DNA from: Dermacentor variabilis
Taxonomy: Eukaryota; Arthropoda; Arachnida; Ixodida; Ixodidae
Assembly: GCF_050947875.1 (NCBI RefSeq)
Contig: NC_134569.1
Coordinates: forward strand, 209,505,627-209,569,626
Length of the DNA stretch: 64,000 bases
Direction of reading: 5' to 3'
Numbering within the stretch: position 1 is the first letter of the stretch; each line of letters begins with the position of its first letter. Under the pieces are notes generated by a model. That model saw only the letters and a program-made list of their open reading frames with translations. It was not told the DNA's origin and did no database searches. Shown here piece by piece: positions 20,040 through 30,984 of this stretch. Both the position numbers and the translations under genes were made by a program.

Positions 20040-20605
20040 TTAGCACGCCCAAGAGGCCTCATTACCTGTAACAAATTAAGTGACCATATCGATACAATCA
20101 GCCCATCTGCCTTCCGTTGAAGTTATGGCCAATCACCCATTCATTTAAAAGTATGAGAAAGACATTTAAATGTGTATTAAGCAAAATAAATTACAATCTT
20201 AGACATGATACTGTGAATATTCCAGTCACGTCTTCTGAAAATATCCCTCTGCACGGGCATACTTAACTACCAGCCAAAAAAATGTACAGACAGCCCAACT
20301 GGGTAACGTTTCAGCAATAAATATAGAGACCATTTGGGATAAGTACAATAATGCATCATATATGAACGTGTCATAAAAGGGAACATACTGTTGCTGGCAC
20401 GAGCAGCAGTTGTGACTGTTTAATTGTTCACCATACCATGCAATAAAACATTCTATAAAGGTGCTGATTTGTATTGACAAGCAGCCATTAGTCATAGTTA
20501 AACCGCATTAAGTATTGACTTCGATGGTTTGAGCAAATATATTAAGCTGCTTAATGAACACACAAAGAATATACACTTGTTATTTTTGCCTCTTATTGCT
20601 GCATC
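20040..20605. repeat. Diverged direct duplication, copy 2
   Basis: Partner of 18770-19345. Frames on the minus strand in both copies share short similar strings around YARAE, but neither has a start, length or composition that supports a gene. Confidence 0.65.
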
Positions 20606-21039
20606 TACTTATTTGCAGCATACACCTGCAGCACCTTTGGGACTAATGACACAAAGGTCAAGGCCAGCCTGGCGACCATGCTTGCCAAGGAGTAGTGTAA
20701 ATATTTAATCTGTTTCCATAATAGCATACGACATGAATTTAAGGAATTCATCTATTATATCGAGCAATAAAAACGGTGAATGCATTGCTGGCGCATTTGT
20801 TTTATTTTTCGCACTGCATGATTCAGCACTATATAAATTCTTTCTGTTTGTGCAACATATATGAAAGTACAGCTGGTTCAGAAGCATTATTAATCTTCTA
20901 ACGGTAATGCATAAGTGCAGATGAAAAGGAACAGGTGCACATGCATAAATACATTCAAAACTTTTTGCTACCGCATGTAAACAAAAATGTAAACTAACTT
21001 GTAGATAGCCGCTATGGAGTTATGGCCTTATACACTCTT

Positions 21040-21975
21040 TGTAGACTTGTCTATAAGATGTCTGTGTATATAGAGTGCCTATAGATTAAAAAAAATTCAT
21101 ATTTGTTAACAAATGTCTGCAGAATGTCATAGAAAAAAAGTGTATCGGACTATAAAGTTCTGTTTTTGTAGACTGAAGTCTATAGAATGTCTATAGACTA
21201 TGTATATACATTTGTATATAGACATTCCATAGACTTCAGTCTACAAAAGTAGAACTGTATATATAGTTCTACTTTTGTAGACTGATGTGTATAAAATGTC
21301 TACGGACAAATCTCATCTGTAGACATTCTATAGACTTCAGTCTACAAAAGTAGAACTGTAAGCCTATACACTTGTCCATAGACAGTCTATAGACAGTCTA
21401 TAGACTCAGACTTCTTATAGACTAGTCTATAAAAAGTGTATGGCCATAAGTCTCTAGACTGTCTATAGGCAGTGTATAGACAGTCTATAGACTCAGACTT
21501 TTTATAGACTAGTCTATAAAAAGTGTATGGCCATAAGTCTGTAGACCGTCTATAGACAGTCTATAGACTCAGACTTCTTATAGACTAGTCTATAAAAAGT
21601 GTATGGCCATAAGTCTATAGACAGTCTATATACAATCTATAGACTCAGACTTTTTATAGACTAGTCTATAAAAAGTATGGCTATAAGTCTATAGACTGTC
21701 TATAGACTGTGTATAGACAGTCTATAGACTCAGACTTTTTATGGACTAGTCTATAAAAAGTGTATGGCCATAAGTCTATAGACTGTCTATAGACTAGTCT
21801 AAAGAAATGTCTATAGACAGTCTATAGACTCAGACTTTTTATAGACTAGTCTATAAAAAGTGTATGTCCATAAATCTATAGACTGTCTATAGACTAGTCT
21901 AAAGAAATGTCTATAGACAGTCTATAGACTTCATAGACAAATGTCTATAGACTGTCTATGGACTTTCTATAAAAA
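21040..21975. repeat. Right subterminal palindrome array
   Basis: About six units carry CTCAGACTT, near 21405, 21492, 21568, 21645, 21729 and 21828 (spacing 76-99 bp). Each unit contains GTCTATAGAC palindromes, a longer palindrome centred on ACTAGT (perfect over 26 bp at 21498-21523) and TATGGCCATA. A further inverted pair has 19-base arms at 21238-21256 and 21265-21283 with an 8-base loop. Confidence 0.88.
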
Positions 21976-21987
21976 TTTTTGTAAGGG

Positions 21988-22365
21988 TTAGCCCTTCTCG
22001 CTCGGTCGACAAGCTGGTCCGTCAAGTCTGAGCTCGGCAGCGCTGCATTCCATTGCCGTGTGGTGGGATGTGTTAGGGGCGTGAGCTGCGGTGTGCTTGC
22101 GCAAGCCCATACCATGCGGCAAAGCGTTGCGCATTGATCGTAGTGTGGGCATTCATAGGAATACAGTGCAGGTGTGGCAGAGACTCAAATATGGATATGT
22201 GTTTGTTTGGAGTTTTTTTTTCATATTATGGCTTCCTCTCGCGTCAGAGCATTATGAGACGGCGGTAGTGTTCTTCGTGAAAGGCGATAGTACTCTATGT
22301 TGGAGGTGCGTGTAGGTTAATGGCATGAGCTCGGGTTAGGACTGCTCGGCGTAACCCTATCGCGG
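21988..22365. other. No gene seen; 3' flank of LINE fragment
   Basis: Between the candidate element end and the LINE coding relic. It may include the 3' untranslated part of the minus-strand LINE. No tail repeat is recognised. Confidence 0.4.
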
Positions 22366-23562
22366 CTACCGGAGTGCATGCGCTCGGGCGTAGGCGTGTG
22401 CCTGCTCGTTGACGCGTAAAGACTCATGCCCCAGAGTACACACGATTTGTATGTATGGCGGGAGTTGGTGCGCCCCAATCAGAATGCCATGTGTGGCCCT
22501 GGAAATCTTGGCCCTGGAAACGTTTCTGCATGCCGTCTGAGAGTCCGTCCGAACTGTGATGCACTCCCAGTGTGGTCTCGTCGTGATGGCTAATGCTATC
22601 ACGGCTAACGCTAGTTACTGTGCCTCTGCAGCGCTCGTTCCGGAAACCGACGACGCATTTATTTCGGTCCCGTGATTGTCGACTGCACTGGTGACAACTG
22701 TAGTGCTTATTTCGGTGCTCGCGGCGTCTACGTACAAGGCATTGCGGTGTTTCTCATACTTCCTCGCGAGCGCCTGCGCTCGGGCATGTCGCCATCCGAT
22801 ATGGAAGCTCGGGTGCATGTTTCTGGAAATTGGTGAGACGTGCACAGTTTCCTGTATTCGTGTTGGAATTTTTGTCAATGCGCTGGTCTCCCGTACGGAA
22901 TGCCCAAGACGTTTCAAGACGCAGTGTCCAGCTGTTGTGCGTTGTAGCCTTTCCTTCTCGTTTACCAGGTTGGCCTCTGTGATTTCCCATGCGTTGCTGT
23001 ACACCCCTCTCTCCTCGAGCCGAAAAGTAACATTTCCGGGTGGGAGTCCGAGCGCTTGCTTATACGCCTTGCGTATCAGCCGGTCGAGTACCTCCACTTC
23101 CGCATTGCTGAAATTTAAATATGGTGTCGAGTGCGCAATGCGACTCACGACAAGAGCCTGCACAAGTTGGATCAGGTCCAGTTCTTTGAGTCCCTTCTTC
23201 TGGTAATTCATTGCGCCATGCGCAAGATCTGGGTGGTTGTGTATGTTAGCTTCTGTACGGCACATCCTCCGCCCCCGTTCTTTTGTAATTAGAAGCCGAG
23301 GATACGAAGTCTGTCTTCCTTGGGAATTATTCTAGGACCTATTCGCAGGTGGGTGGTTGTTCCCTGGGTTGTTGATCGTCTTTGTGAGCGCTTCTCAATT
23401 GTGAGGAGCTCCAGCTTCTCCGGCGCGCATTGCAGTCTACATGTCTCCGCGTATCTTGCTACGACGTCCACTACCTCCTGAAATGCCCCTTGTTCTATGG
23501 ACCGTCTGACCGTCCATATCTTGATGTCCAATGTGTACAAGGCAGTCACCAAAGTTGCTCAA
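22366..23562 (-). pseudogene. R1-like LINE fragment: RT end, thumb, RNase H
   Basis: Three minus frames follow one another. 23289-23552 is the RT part just after the catalytic box: IKIWT with ALYTLD in place of ALYADD, then RLRILGF. 22615-23265 is the thumb and linker, with HSTPYLNF, SPISRNMHP and the first RNase H acid in YVDAAS. 22366-22602 is the RNase H end, with VRTDSQTACRN and NEQAHAYARAH. The 5' two thirds of the element are missing, stops split the frames, and the RT catalytic Asp pair is degraded. It abuts the tail of the I-like LINE at 23588. Confidence 0.85.
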
Positions 23563-23587
23563 TAGTCTGGACTACTAGGTATGCGTT

Positions 23588-24010
23588 GATGATGAATTTG
23601 TTGTTTTACGGCGCAAGGGCCAATTATGACCAAAGAGCGCCAGGTCAGTGTTGATGCGTTTGCAGTGGGTAGATGAATTCCGTGAGTTATTGTGACGTAG
23701 CTGTAAAGGGGCCTAAAAGCGATCTCTGTAAAGTGCATAAAAGCTATATGTAATAAAATTATGGCAATCACTAATGAGTACTACTAAGAGCACAAAAGAT
23801 ACATTGTGATAGAATGATGATATTTTAAAGCACATGAAGGCAAACTTTTGCAAGGCGCACTGCTGCCTAAGAGAGCCTTTGAAACAGAAGAGCCTGAAGG
23901 CATGCGCTGTACAAAAATAAATTATCGCAGCGGCATCCTCTGGAGGGAGGATGTGCTACAAATTTGTAGTGCTAACAACATGTAAGACAACATCGTTTCA
24001 GAAACTTAGG
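23588..24010 (-). other. 3' untranslated end of I-like LINE
   Basis: Non-coding tail. The last bases on the minus strand read GCCGTAAAACAACAAATTC then ATCATCA directly at the target duplication, the kind of short-repeat tail that I-like LINEs have in place of poly(A). Confidence 0.7.
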
Positions 24011-24868
24011 ACTGGTCTGGTGTCAAACAACGGTTTTGTACCAAGAAACATTGCAGGATGAAGGGGGATGTGCTGCCGGTATGCTAGCGGAAAGTTTTTT
24101 TCTCTCTGTTTCGGCTTCCCGACACTCCAGGAGGGCGTGGAGGACAGTGAGCCTTTTACCGCATCTACCACAAGATGGTGGCTCATTTACAGTTAGCAGA
24201 AAACTGTGTGTGGCATATGTGTGTCCTATTCTGAGACGACAGAATAGGACTTCTGTTCCACGGGTTTTTGTTGCGGAGTGCCGATAACCCAGTTTTGGCT
24301 TAATCAAGTGAAGCTTATTATTTGTTTCAGCATCCCATAAGCGCTGCCAGTGGCTTCTCAGTTTCTTTCGGATGAAAGACTTTAGGTCTAAGGCAGGTAG
24401 TGCACCGGTGGAATAGATATCTTGTGAAGCACTTGATGTGGCAATTTGGTCAGCCAGCATATTACCCTCAATGCCCCTTTGTCCAGGTACCCAGCATATT
24501 ATGACTTGCTGCTGAGACATGTACGATATGCAAATAACGGAATAAAGCTCGATAAGTACAGGGTTTCAATGATTGCGGAGGAACATTAGGGCTTTTACGA
24601 CGCTTAGAGAGTCGGTGTATATAATGGCTTTGTGCAACTTGGCTTTCTTGATTTGTTTAACAGCAGATAGAATTGCATAAGCTTCCGGGGTGAATATGCT
24701 TGTTTCCGGTTGCAGTCCATCGGACTCGGAGAAGGATGGTCCGATTGCAGCATAAAACACGCCGGCATGTGACTTAGTAGCGTCAATGTAAAACTCTATG
24801 CACGAGTACTTCGATTGAAGTTCCAAGAAGTTCATTCCAATAAGTGCCTCTTGGGCGTGTTTTGTCAC
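24010..24868 (-). pseudogene. RNase H and C-terminal end of I-like LINE
   Basis: 24566-24868 has FYIDATKSHAGVFYAAIGP, then TPEAYAILSAVK and YTDSLSVVKAL, carrying the D, E and D of RNase H. 24023-24520 continues with WVPGQRGIEGNMLADQIA (the last acidic region), then a tail with CGRCGKRLTVLHALLECREAE, a Cys/His end common in I-like LINEs. There is one frameshift near 24540. Confidence 0.88.
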
Positions 24869-25120
24869 CTCTACGAGTGATGTATCACATTCTAGGGGCT
24901 TCCACTAATACGGCGGCAATGGCTTAGCTGGGACCATCAGGTTTTGCTGAAGAATTGGAACTTGCATTTCCTCAGCAAGCTTTCTAATGCGCAGAGTGAA
25001 TGGTTCTCTTGCTGCAGGTCGATTATTAAAGAGAATTGCAGATACCACGTCGTTTATGCTTACATAAGAGGGATGGTCGCGGTTCGCGTTCACTTTTAGA
25101 AATTACATGAAACTGGAGTA

Positions 25121-26400
25121 TTACATTTGAAGATGAAGCGACCACTCATTAGCTTCAACGTAGAGACTCTCTACAGGACTTGTCCTGAAGGCACCGGTCG
25201 CCAAGCGGATACCTAAGTGGTGAACAGGGTCAAGAATCTTCAAAGAACTTGGGCTGGCAGATTGATATACTATGGCCCCATAGTCTAAGCGTGTGCGTAT
25301 AAGACTTTTGTACACGTTCATCAGACACTTCCTGTCGCTGCCCCATGTTGTATGTGATAAAATTTTAAGAATGTTCATTGTTTTTAGACATTTCTCTTTT
25401 AGGTGCTTTAAGTGTGGAATAAAGGTCAGTTTTGAATCTGATATGATTCCTAAAAATTTGTGTTGTGTGACAACTGCTATGTGCTGTCCATGTAGTTCTA
25501 CACTGGGCTCTGCAAATAGGCCTCTTTTTCGTGTACAAGGGACACATGAGCTTTTAACAGGATTCAGTTTAAAGCCGTTTTCCTCTCCCCATTTACACAC
25601 TTTGTTCAAGCCAAGCTGGACATGTCGCTCACAAATAGAAAGGTCACATGACTTGAAACCTAATTGTACTCATCTACGTATACCGAATAAAACATGCTCT
25701 GCGGTATAGATAAACTCAAGGAATGCATTTTGATTATAAAAAGGGTACAGCTTAATACGCCTCCTTGCGGCACCCCAGTTTCTTGTGTAAATGACCTGGA
25801 TAGAGCATTGCTCTCCCTAACGCGATATGTGCGGTTCGATAGGTAACTTTCAAGTACATTAACCATATTCCCTCGAATACCCATTTTTGAGAGGTCTCGC
25901 AAAATCCCATATCTATAAGTCGTGTCTTATGCCTTATCCATGTCTAAGAAAACAGAAAGAACTCCTTATGGATAAGGGCGTTGCGAATGTCTGCCTCAAT
26001 GCGCACGAGCTGGTCAGTAGTCGACCTACCCTCTCTCAAGCCGCACTGATAAGGGTCGAGCATTTTATTCGATTCAAGGAAACGTAAAAGACGACGATTT
26101 ATCATTTTCTCGAAGAGTTTGCATCAGCAACTTGTCAGTGCTATTGAACGGTAACTTGAAACGTCGGATGAGTCCTTGCCTTGTTTCAAGACCGGTACTA
26201 CGATAGCTTCTTTCCATCAGGATGGGAGGTATCCAGCAGCCAAAACGGAGTTAAAAAATGCCAGAAATGTCATCTTTGTATCAGTGTGTAGGTTTTTAAT
26301 CTGGTCATATATGATTTTGTCAACTCCAGGTGCAGAGATCATACACGAGCTCAACGCAGCTCTAAGCTCGGCAATATTAAAAGGACAGTTGTATGGTAGA
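25121..26400 (-). pseudogene. Reverse transcriptase of I-like LINE
   Basis: Pieces in order: the N-terminal RT is broken between 25900 and 26400. 25660-25902 has GNMVNVLESYLSNRTYRVR, GVPQGGVLS and FYSVYVDEYN, where YVDD has become YVDE. 25121-25609 is the thumb with NGFKLNPVKSSC, HKFLGIISDSKL and HHLGIRLATGAFRTSPV. Loss of the second catalytic Asp and the frame breaks make it inactive. Confidence 0.87.
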
Positions 26401-26408
26401 TTTGGTCT

Positions 26409-27690
26409 TCATCTACTGTTTATTGACTTAAGTTCTGCTATTTGCTTATATTTAAGGAATGTTTGTGAATAGTTTATGAAACTTGACACATGCACAAGAT
26501 GTAATCCAAGGGCATCGGCCTGGTTTTCCAGGGTATTGCCTCGCTCATCAATCAAAGGTAATGGGTTGATCTGCTGCCCTCTTAGCCTTCTCAGCCCATC
26601 CCATACTTTAGCCTCCTGGGTATAGGAATTGATGCCTGAGAGAAACCTCTCCCAGCTTGCTCTTCTAGCCTGCCGTCTCGTGCACCGTCCTTGTGACTTG
26701 ATGTGTTTAAATGCGATGCAATTTTCCGTCGTAGGATATTGGCGCAATCTGCCCCATGCCTTATTTTGTCTTTTTCGCGCATCCCTGCAGTCTTCATTAC
26801 ACCAAGGAACACGTTTCTTAGATGACTGACCATTTGTTTTTGGAATTAACTTTTCAGCTGCATCAATAATAAAAGCGTTAAAATATGCTACAGCATTGTC
26901 TATGCTAAGACCACGTATAAAATTTTGTGATAAATAAGTAGATTCCTTAAAACGCTTCCAATCAGCGGACTCAAGTTTCCAGCGAGGTACCTGTGAACGA
27001 ATGTCGTGTCGTGTTAGTAAGTTTAAAGTTACCCGATAGTGGTCGTTCCCAAATGGATTTTCTATACTATTCCAATCTAAGTAAGAAAAAAGTATGGAAG
27101 ATGCAAGCGCTAAATCAATCGAGGAGTACGAATTAAGCGCAATATTATAGTAGGTGAATTTTTTCCTAATAAATAGGCACACACCGGACGTAACAAGAAA
27201 GGATTCGATCAGTCAACCCCTCGAATCAGTCCTGGAATCTCCCCAGACGCTGTTATGAGCATCATAGTCCCCGACAATAAGAAACGGCTCACGAAGTTGA
27301 TTAATAAGTTCGTAGAATTCTATTTTGCTCATGTCATAGTTTGGAGGTACCTAGAAGAGCAGACGGCTACTAAATTATTAAAAAGAATTGCGCGAACTGC
27401 AGTTGCCTCGAGGGACGTCCGAAGCGGCAAGTGTTGGCAAGCAACAGTTTTATTGACAATCATGGCTACACCGCCGGATGAGGTGTTGACCTCGTCACAT
27501 TCTTTACAAAAAATAATGTGTTACCAGAGAAAATTTGTCTGTGTAGCTCTTAAGTGCGCTTCCTGAGCACACAGAACCTTTGGATTAAGTTTGTGTAGAA
27601 GTTCGGTTACGTCGTCAAGATTGTGGATGAGACTTCTCACATACCATTGCATAATTTGTGTATTTTGCGTGTATAGAGTTTGTTACTGTG
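26409..27690 (-). pseudogene. AP endonuclease and linker of I-like LINE ORF2
   Basis: The start lies near 27690. The first half is frameshifted but readable: VLCAQEAHLRATQTNFL, then SSGGVAMIVNKTVACQHLPL. From 27182 a 257-codon frame carries GNDHYRVTLNL (the SDH-like box, here NDH), then WCNEDCRDARKRQNKAWGRL of the endonuclease-RT linker. It nicks target DNA in live elements. It is interrupted by at least three stops or shifts. Confidence 0.85.
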
Positions 27691-27713
27691 TATTCTGGAA
27701 AGGAAAGGTTAGT

Positions 27714-28790
27714 TCACGGGCCCTTCGCAGGCGCCCTGATAGGAGTTTTGTCTTTTTTGGAGCAATGGAGAGAGCCTTGCCGCTCCTTAGGTGCTGATGG
27801 CGCCGTCTTGCTAGTGGTTGTGTCCATCGCCTTTTGCGAGGCGCTGGATACGCGCTCTTCCGAGCGCTTTGTTTGACGTGAAGGCCTCGGAAAGTTGGAC
27901 GAGACCTTCGAGGCCAGCTGCCCGGAGGTGGATGGCCCCTTCTGCTGGGGTGATGGAGCAGCGCTAGCTGCAACCGCCGCGGGGGCAGGTGGCGTAACTG
28001 CCGACTCACTCCTTGTGGGTCGCACAGCCGCCGGAAGCCGTTGTGTCGCTGCCCCATGACGCGTCACATCGGCAAAGCTGCTCTTAGGCAGGTATGACAC
28101 CTGCCCAAGCGCCTCCTTGAAAGATATGTTTTCTTTGACTTTGAATGTCACAATTCCTTTTTCTCTTTTCCAAGACAGTTGACATCACAGTTGACACAAT
28201 GTGGAGTGTTCTGGCACGTTTCGGAGGAATGTTCATTGTCACTGCACTTGGCGCATGGTAGCCGGCCTCGACAGTTCTGTGAACTGTGCCGAACATTTGG
28301 CAGTTAAAGCATATAAGAGGATTGGGCACGTATGGCCTAACACGAAGTTTGATATAACCGGCCTCGATGGACTCGGGAAGGACACTCGAGCCGGAGGTAT
28401 CAGGTGCTTCGTCTTGATCTCTTTACCATCTCGCCTCATCTTAATTCGTTTACCATTTATGATGTTCTGTTCACTGAAGCCCCCCAAGAGTTCAGCTTCA
28501 GTGAGCTCCAGCAGGTCATCGTCCGAGACAACGCCGCAGGTGGTGTTGATTGTACGGTGCGGGGTTACTGTTATTTGGGTCTGCCCAGATGACACTAGTT
28601 TCGGTAATTTATCATATAACTTCTGATCGCGGAGCTCTAAGAGGAGGTCACCGCTTGCCGTCCTCGACGCCTTGTAACCTGGACCAAAAATATCAGTCAA
28701 GGACTTTGAAACAAGCAACGGTGAAATGGTTCGCATTGGTTTGTCTCACTTTTCAGAGTGAATAACGTGAAAGCGGGGGAAGTTCTGGAT
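27714..28790 (-). pseudogene. ORF1 (gag-like) of I-like LINE
   Basis: Read from high to low coordinates: a stretch ending in a stop, then MRTISPLLVSKSLTDIFGPG (near 28736), LLELRDQKLYDKLP, DDLLELTEAELL, then a zinc-knuckle part that is broken by a frameshift (CFNCQMFG at about 28310 in another frame). It closes with a proline, serine and lysine rich tail ending KERQGSLHCSK. It would bind the element RNA. At least two frame breaks are seen. Confidence 0.8.
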
Positions 28791-29397
28791 TTGGCGTCAG
28801 AAAAACTGGAATAAATCTTCGGTGCGCCCACGTTTCTGAGGGCAATCAGGAAGGAGTGGAGGAAGAAGTTCCCATGAAAATATATAAGCATTCGGCAACA
28901 GCGCCGACCGCCCACCACGGAGCCGAACGAGGGGATGCGGCAGGGCTTGCATACAAGTCTGCACGACGCCAGTCGTACGCCGTCACTATAATCAAATATG
29001 GTGTACCTAAGGTTGGATAGCCACACGGGATAGCCCCTTGCCACCAAGGAGAAGGAAGTAAATGGAAGAGAGAAGAAGACAGGAAAGGTCAAAAAGTGAG
29101 AGATAAAGATGAACATTTTAGAAAAGAGGGACAGGAAAGGGCGACTGCCGATTTCCCTCAGGTGGGTCATTCTGGAGGTGCCGTCTACGTGAAGCCGAGG
29201 CCAAAGGGGTGTGTTGCCGCCGCCAAGGGGCGTAAAGGTCTCAACACCCAGCATTGGCTCAACCCCCAGGAACCCCTTTTCCCCGGACACGGCTAGGCCG
29301 CGCATGGCTACACGCGGGAGGGTCCAACCCTCGTGTGCTCGGGTACGTGGTGTCGCAACACCCCAAACGCCTGCTGACGCAGACGCCCGTGCGGGTT
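28790..29397 (-). promoter_or_regulatory. 5' leader of I-like LINE
   Basis: About 600 GC-rich bases between the 5' edge and ORF1. In I-like LINEs an internal promoter lies in the 5' leader. No motif is certain here. The end nearest the flank (about 29150-29397) looks like the 5' ends of tick I-like elements that I recall. Confidence 0.5.
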
Positions 29398-29408
29398 AGG
29401 TATGCGTT

Positions 29409-30470
29409 AATGGTCGAGATGCTCTAATGTTCGTTGCATCGTCATGATTACAGCTTTGTCTTCCGACACTCGCAATGCCGTCGTCACTATGGCATTGTCT
29501 TCATACAGTTGTCATGCACACGTTGCCACAAAAACCACGTGATGCCATCGTCATGCACCTTCGTCATCCGAATTTCGTCATGGCATCGTCGTCAAACTGT
29601 CATTTTACACCGTCAGTGCTTCACTTACATGATCACATTGTCATTGTGCTTTGTCGTCATAGAGCCGTTGTCGTTAAATCGACGTCATTCCTTCGTCATT
29701 CTACCGTACTTACGCTGTTGTCATTCAATCGTGGTTATCCCGGCATTGTCCTGTCATCGTGCTCATTGCGCCGTCGTTAGGCAGTCACTATGGTGCACCT
29801 GTTGTAATACTCTCGTCGTTATCCCATCTTAATCGTGCCATCGTCGTCAGTCCAGCTTCGTCATCCGATTCTCGTCACGCCATGTTCATCACACAGGCTC
29901 CATGATACAGTGGATAGAACGCCATCGTAGACACCCACTCGTCGTCACACTATTGTCCTTATCTTGTTTTTATGCGATCGTCGTCATTGTGTCGTCGTCA
30001 TGCATTCGTTGTCTACCGTGGTCGTGATGCCCTCGTGGTCGTTGCATCGTTGTCATTCTAACTTCGTCATCAGCGTTAGGTCACGTTGAGTTAAGCCGTC
30101 ACACTCTCACAGTTGTCATACCATTTTTTTCATGCCATCGTCAGCACACTGTCGCTTTACCATCGTCAGTATTTCAATGACGTGATTTTATGGACATCAT
30201 ACCACCTTCTTCGATCCAACGACTTTATACATTCGGCATATCATCGTAATCATGCCGTCATCATTCAATCGTTATTGTGCCTGCGTTGGCATGTCATCGT
30301 CGTCATTGCGTCATCGTCAAACAGTCGCTGTCATATACATCCTTTAATTGTCATACCGTCGCGGTGGTGCCATCCTCGTCATTTCAATTTAGGCATTCGG
30401 TTGTAATACCGCCGTCGTCACATAACCATCGTTATGAAGTCATCATCCCATTGTACTGAAGTCGTCGTCG
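29409..30470 (+). repeat. Degenerate CATCGTC/CGTCAT satellite-like tract
   Basis: About 1 kb in which CGTCAT, CATCGTC, GTTGTCAT and CCGTCGTC recur every few bases with heavy drift. No fixed long period is obvious by eye; the underlying unit seems to be short (multiples of three with longer higher-order steps of about 20-50 bp). The ORFs here are compositional. It starts immediately after the I-like LINE's flanking duplication. Confidence 0.8.
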
Positions 30471-30744
30471 TTGAAGCCCGGAACAGGAAGAAGACAATAG
30501 ACTTTGAAAGATATCGAGATGGAGAAAATTACAGCTGTAATGAGTCTGCAATCTGTGGAGGCGAGTGTCTGCTAAAAGAGGCAGGAGCGTGCTGTTGTGG
30601 TTATGTGCCATAGTATGGAAACCACAGTCATCATCAACATGTGGACACAATTTTTTGCTGATCGCCCTTTGTGGGTATGTGCGAAAGTATCAGAATTATA
30701 ATCATCAATACGCAGCAATAAGCACCAATACCTAGTTGCTGCTA
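30471..30744. other. No gene seen
   Basis: Short unique-looking stretch between the CATCGTC tract and the tRNA-like SINE head. Confidence 0.4.
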
Positions 30745-30870
30745 GCACGAGAGAAGTGTGCGCGCGGTTGCGGCCAATAGTTAGAGCATTGGATTGCTCA
30801 CTGATCTTTACTACGCTTTGGTTGCTGCGATGAGGGGCAGAGGTTCAAATCGAGCTGGTAGACACGCTTA
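30745..30870 (+). repeat. tRNA-derived SINE, candidate
   Basis: A box-like CCAATAGTTAGAGCATTGG (30773-30791) and B box GGTTCAAATCG (30842-30852) lie in the same orientation, about 60 bases apart. An A/T-rich run follows the B box. This is the layout of a tRNA-headed SINE (hard ticks have one called Ruka). It does not fold as an intact tRNA, so it is not called a tRNA gene. Confidence 0.6.
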
Positions 30871-30984
30871 TTTTTTAAAAAGTGAATGCGAATCTATTCG
30901 GCGAGCGCCCGACCAACAGACCGATCGCCCGACTCAGGCAAAACTATGGAATCGTAGGTAAAGAAGCCTTCGCTTTGAAAACTA

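Larger units (their letters stand above)
15991..21039. other. Interior of candidate element, no gene seen
   Basis: About 5 kb without a recognisable protein. GC-rich islands at about 16000-16330 and 17270-17480 (with an AG-rich run and repeated GCGCATG) stand out from AT-rich surroundings. Antisense and sense ORFs up to about 146 codons lie mostly over these islands and look compositional. Confidence 0.5.
15430..21987. mobile_element. Candidate 6.6-kb element with palindrome-array ends
   Basis: The left end reads CCCTTACAAAAAT at 15430-15442. The exact reverse complement is the right end at 21975-21987. Both ends run straight into dense arrays built on TCTATAGAC, facing inward from each end (15440-15990 and 21040-21975). 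The outer 13 bases and the following GAAAGTCTATAGAC-like bases match in inverted orientation. Flanks share only TT, so no clear target duplication is seen. The interior shows no transposase or other long ORF, so the element would be non-autonomous. It could also be a decayed larger transposon. The superfamily is not assigned. Confidence 0.6.
23588..29397 (-). mobile_element. Full-length but mutated I-like LINE
   Basis: Minus strand, about 5.8 kb: 5' leader, gag-like ORF1, then ORF2 with AP endonuclease, RT, RNase H and a Cys/His end, and a 3' end with a short ATC/ATG repeat. The 12-base string TAGGTATGCGTT occurs exactly at both edges (23576-23587 and 29397-29408), which fits a target duplication from target-primed reverse transcription. 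Many frameshifts and a YVDE in place of YVDD make it inactive. The clade call rests on an RNase H domain plus an ORF1 with CCHC remains. Confidence 0.85.

Noticed and set aside
15440..21975. Regular repeats that could be taken for CRISPR arrays
   Set aside because: Units are palindromic, variable in spacing and embedded in eukaryotic transposon-rich DNA; there are no unique spacers of constant length and no cas genes.
27255..27566. Plus-strand ORF of 103 codons
   Set aside because: It is antisense to the AP endonuclease of the I-like LINE.
29430..30470. Plus ORFs of 100-132 codons rich in His, Cys, Val and Arg
   Set aside because: They are translations of the CATCGTC/CGTCAT repeats.
30745..30870. 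A functional tRNA gene
   Set aside because: A and B boxes are present but acceptor stem and anticodon arm do not pair as in a tRNA; a SINE head fits better.
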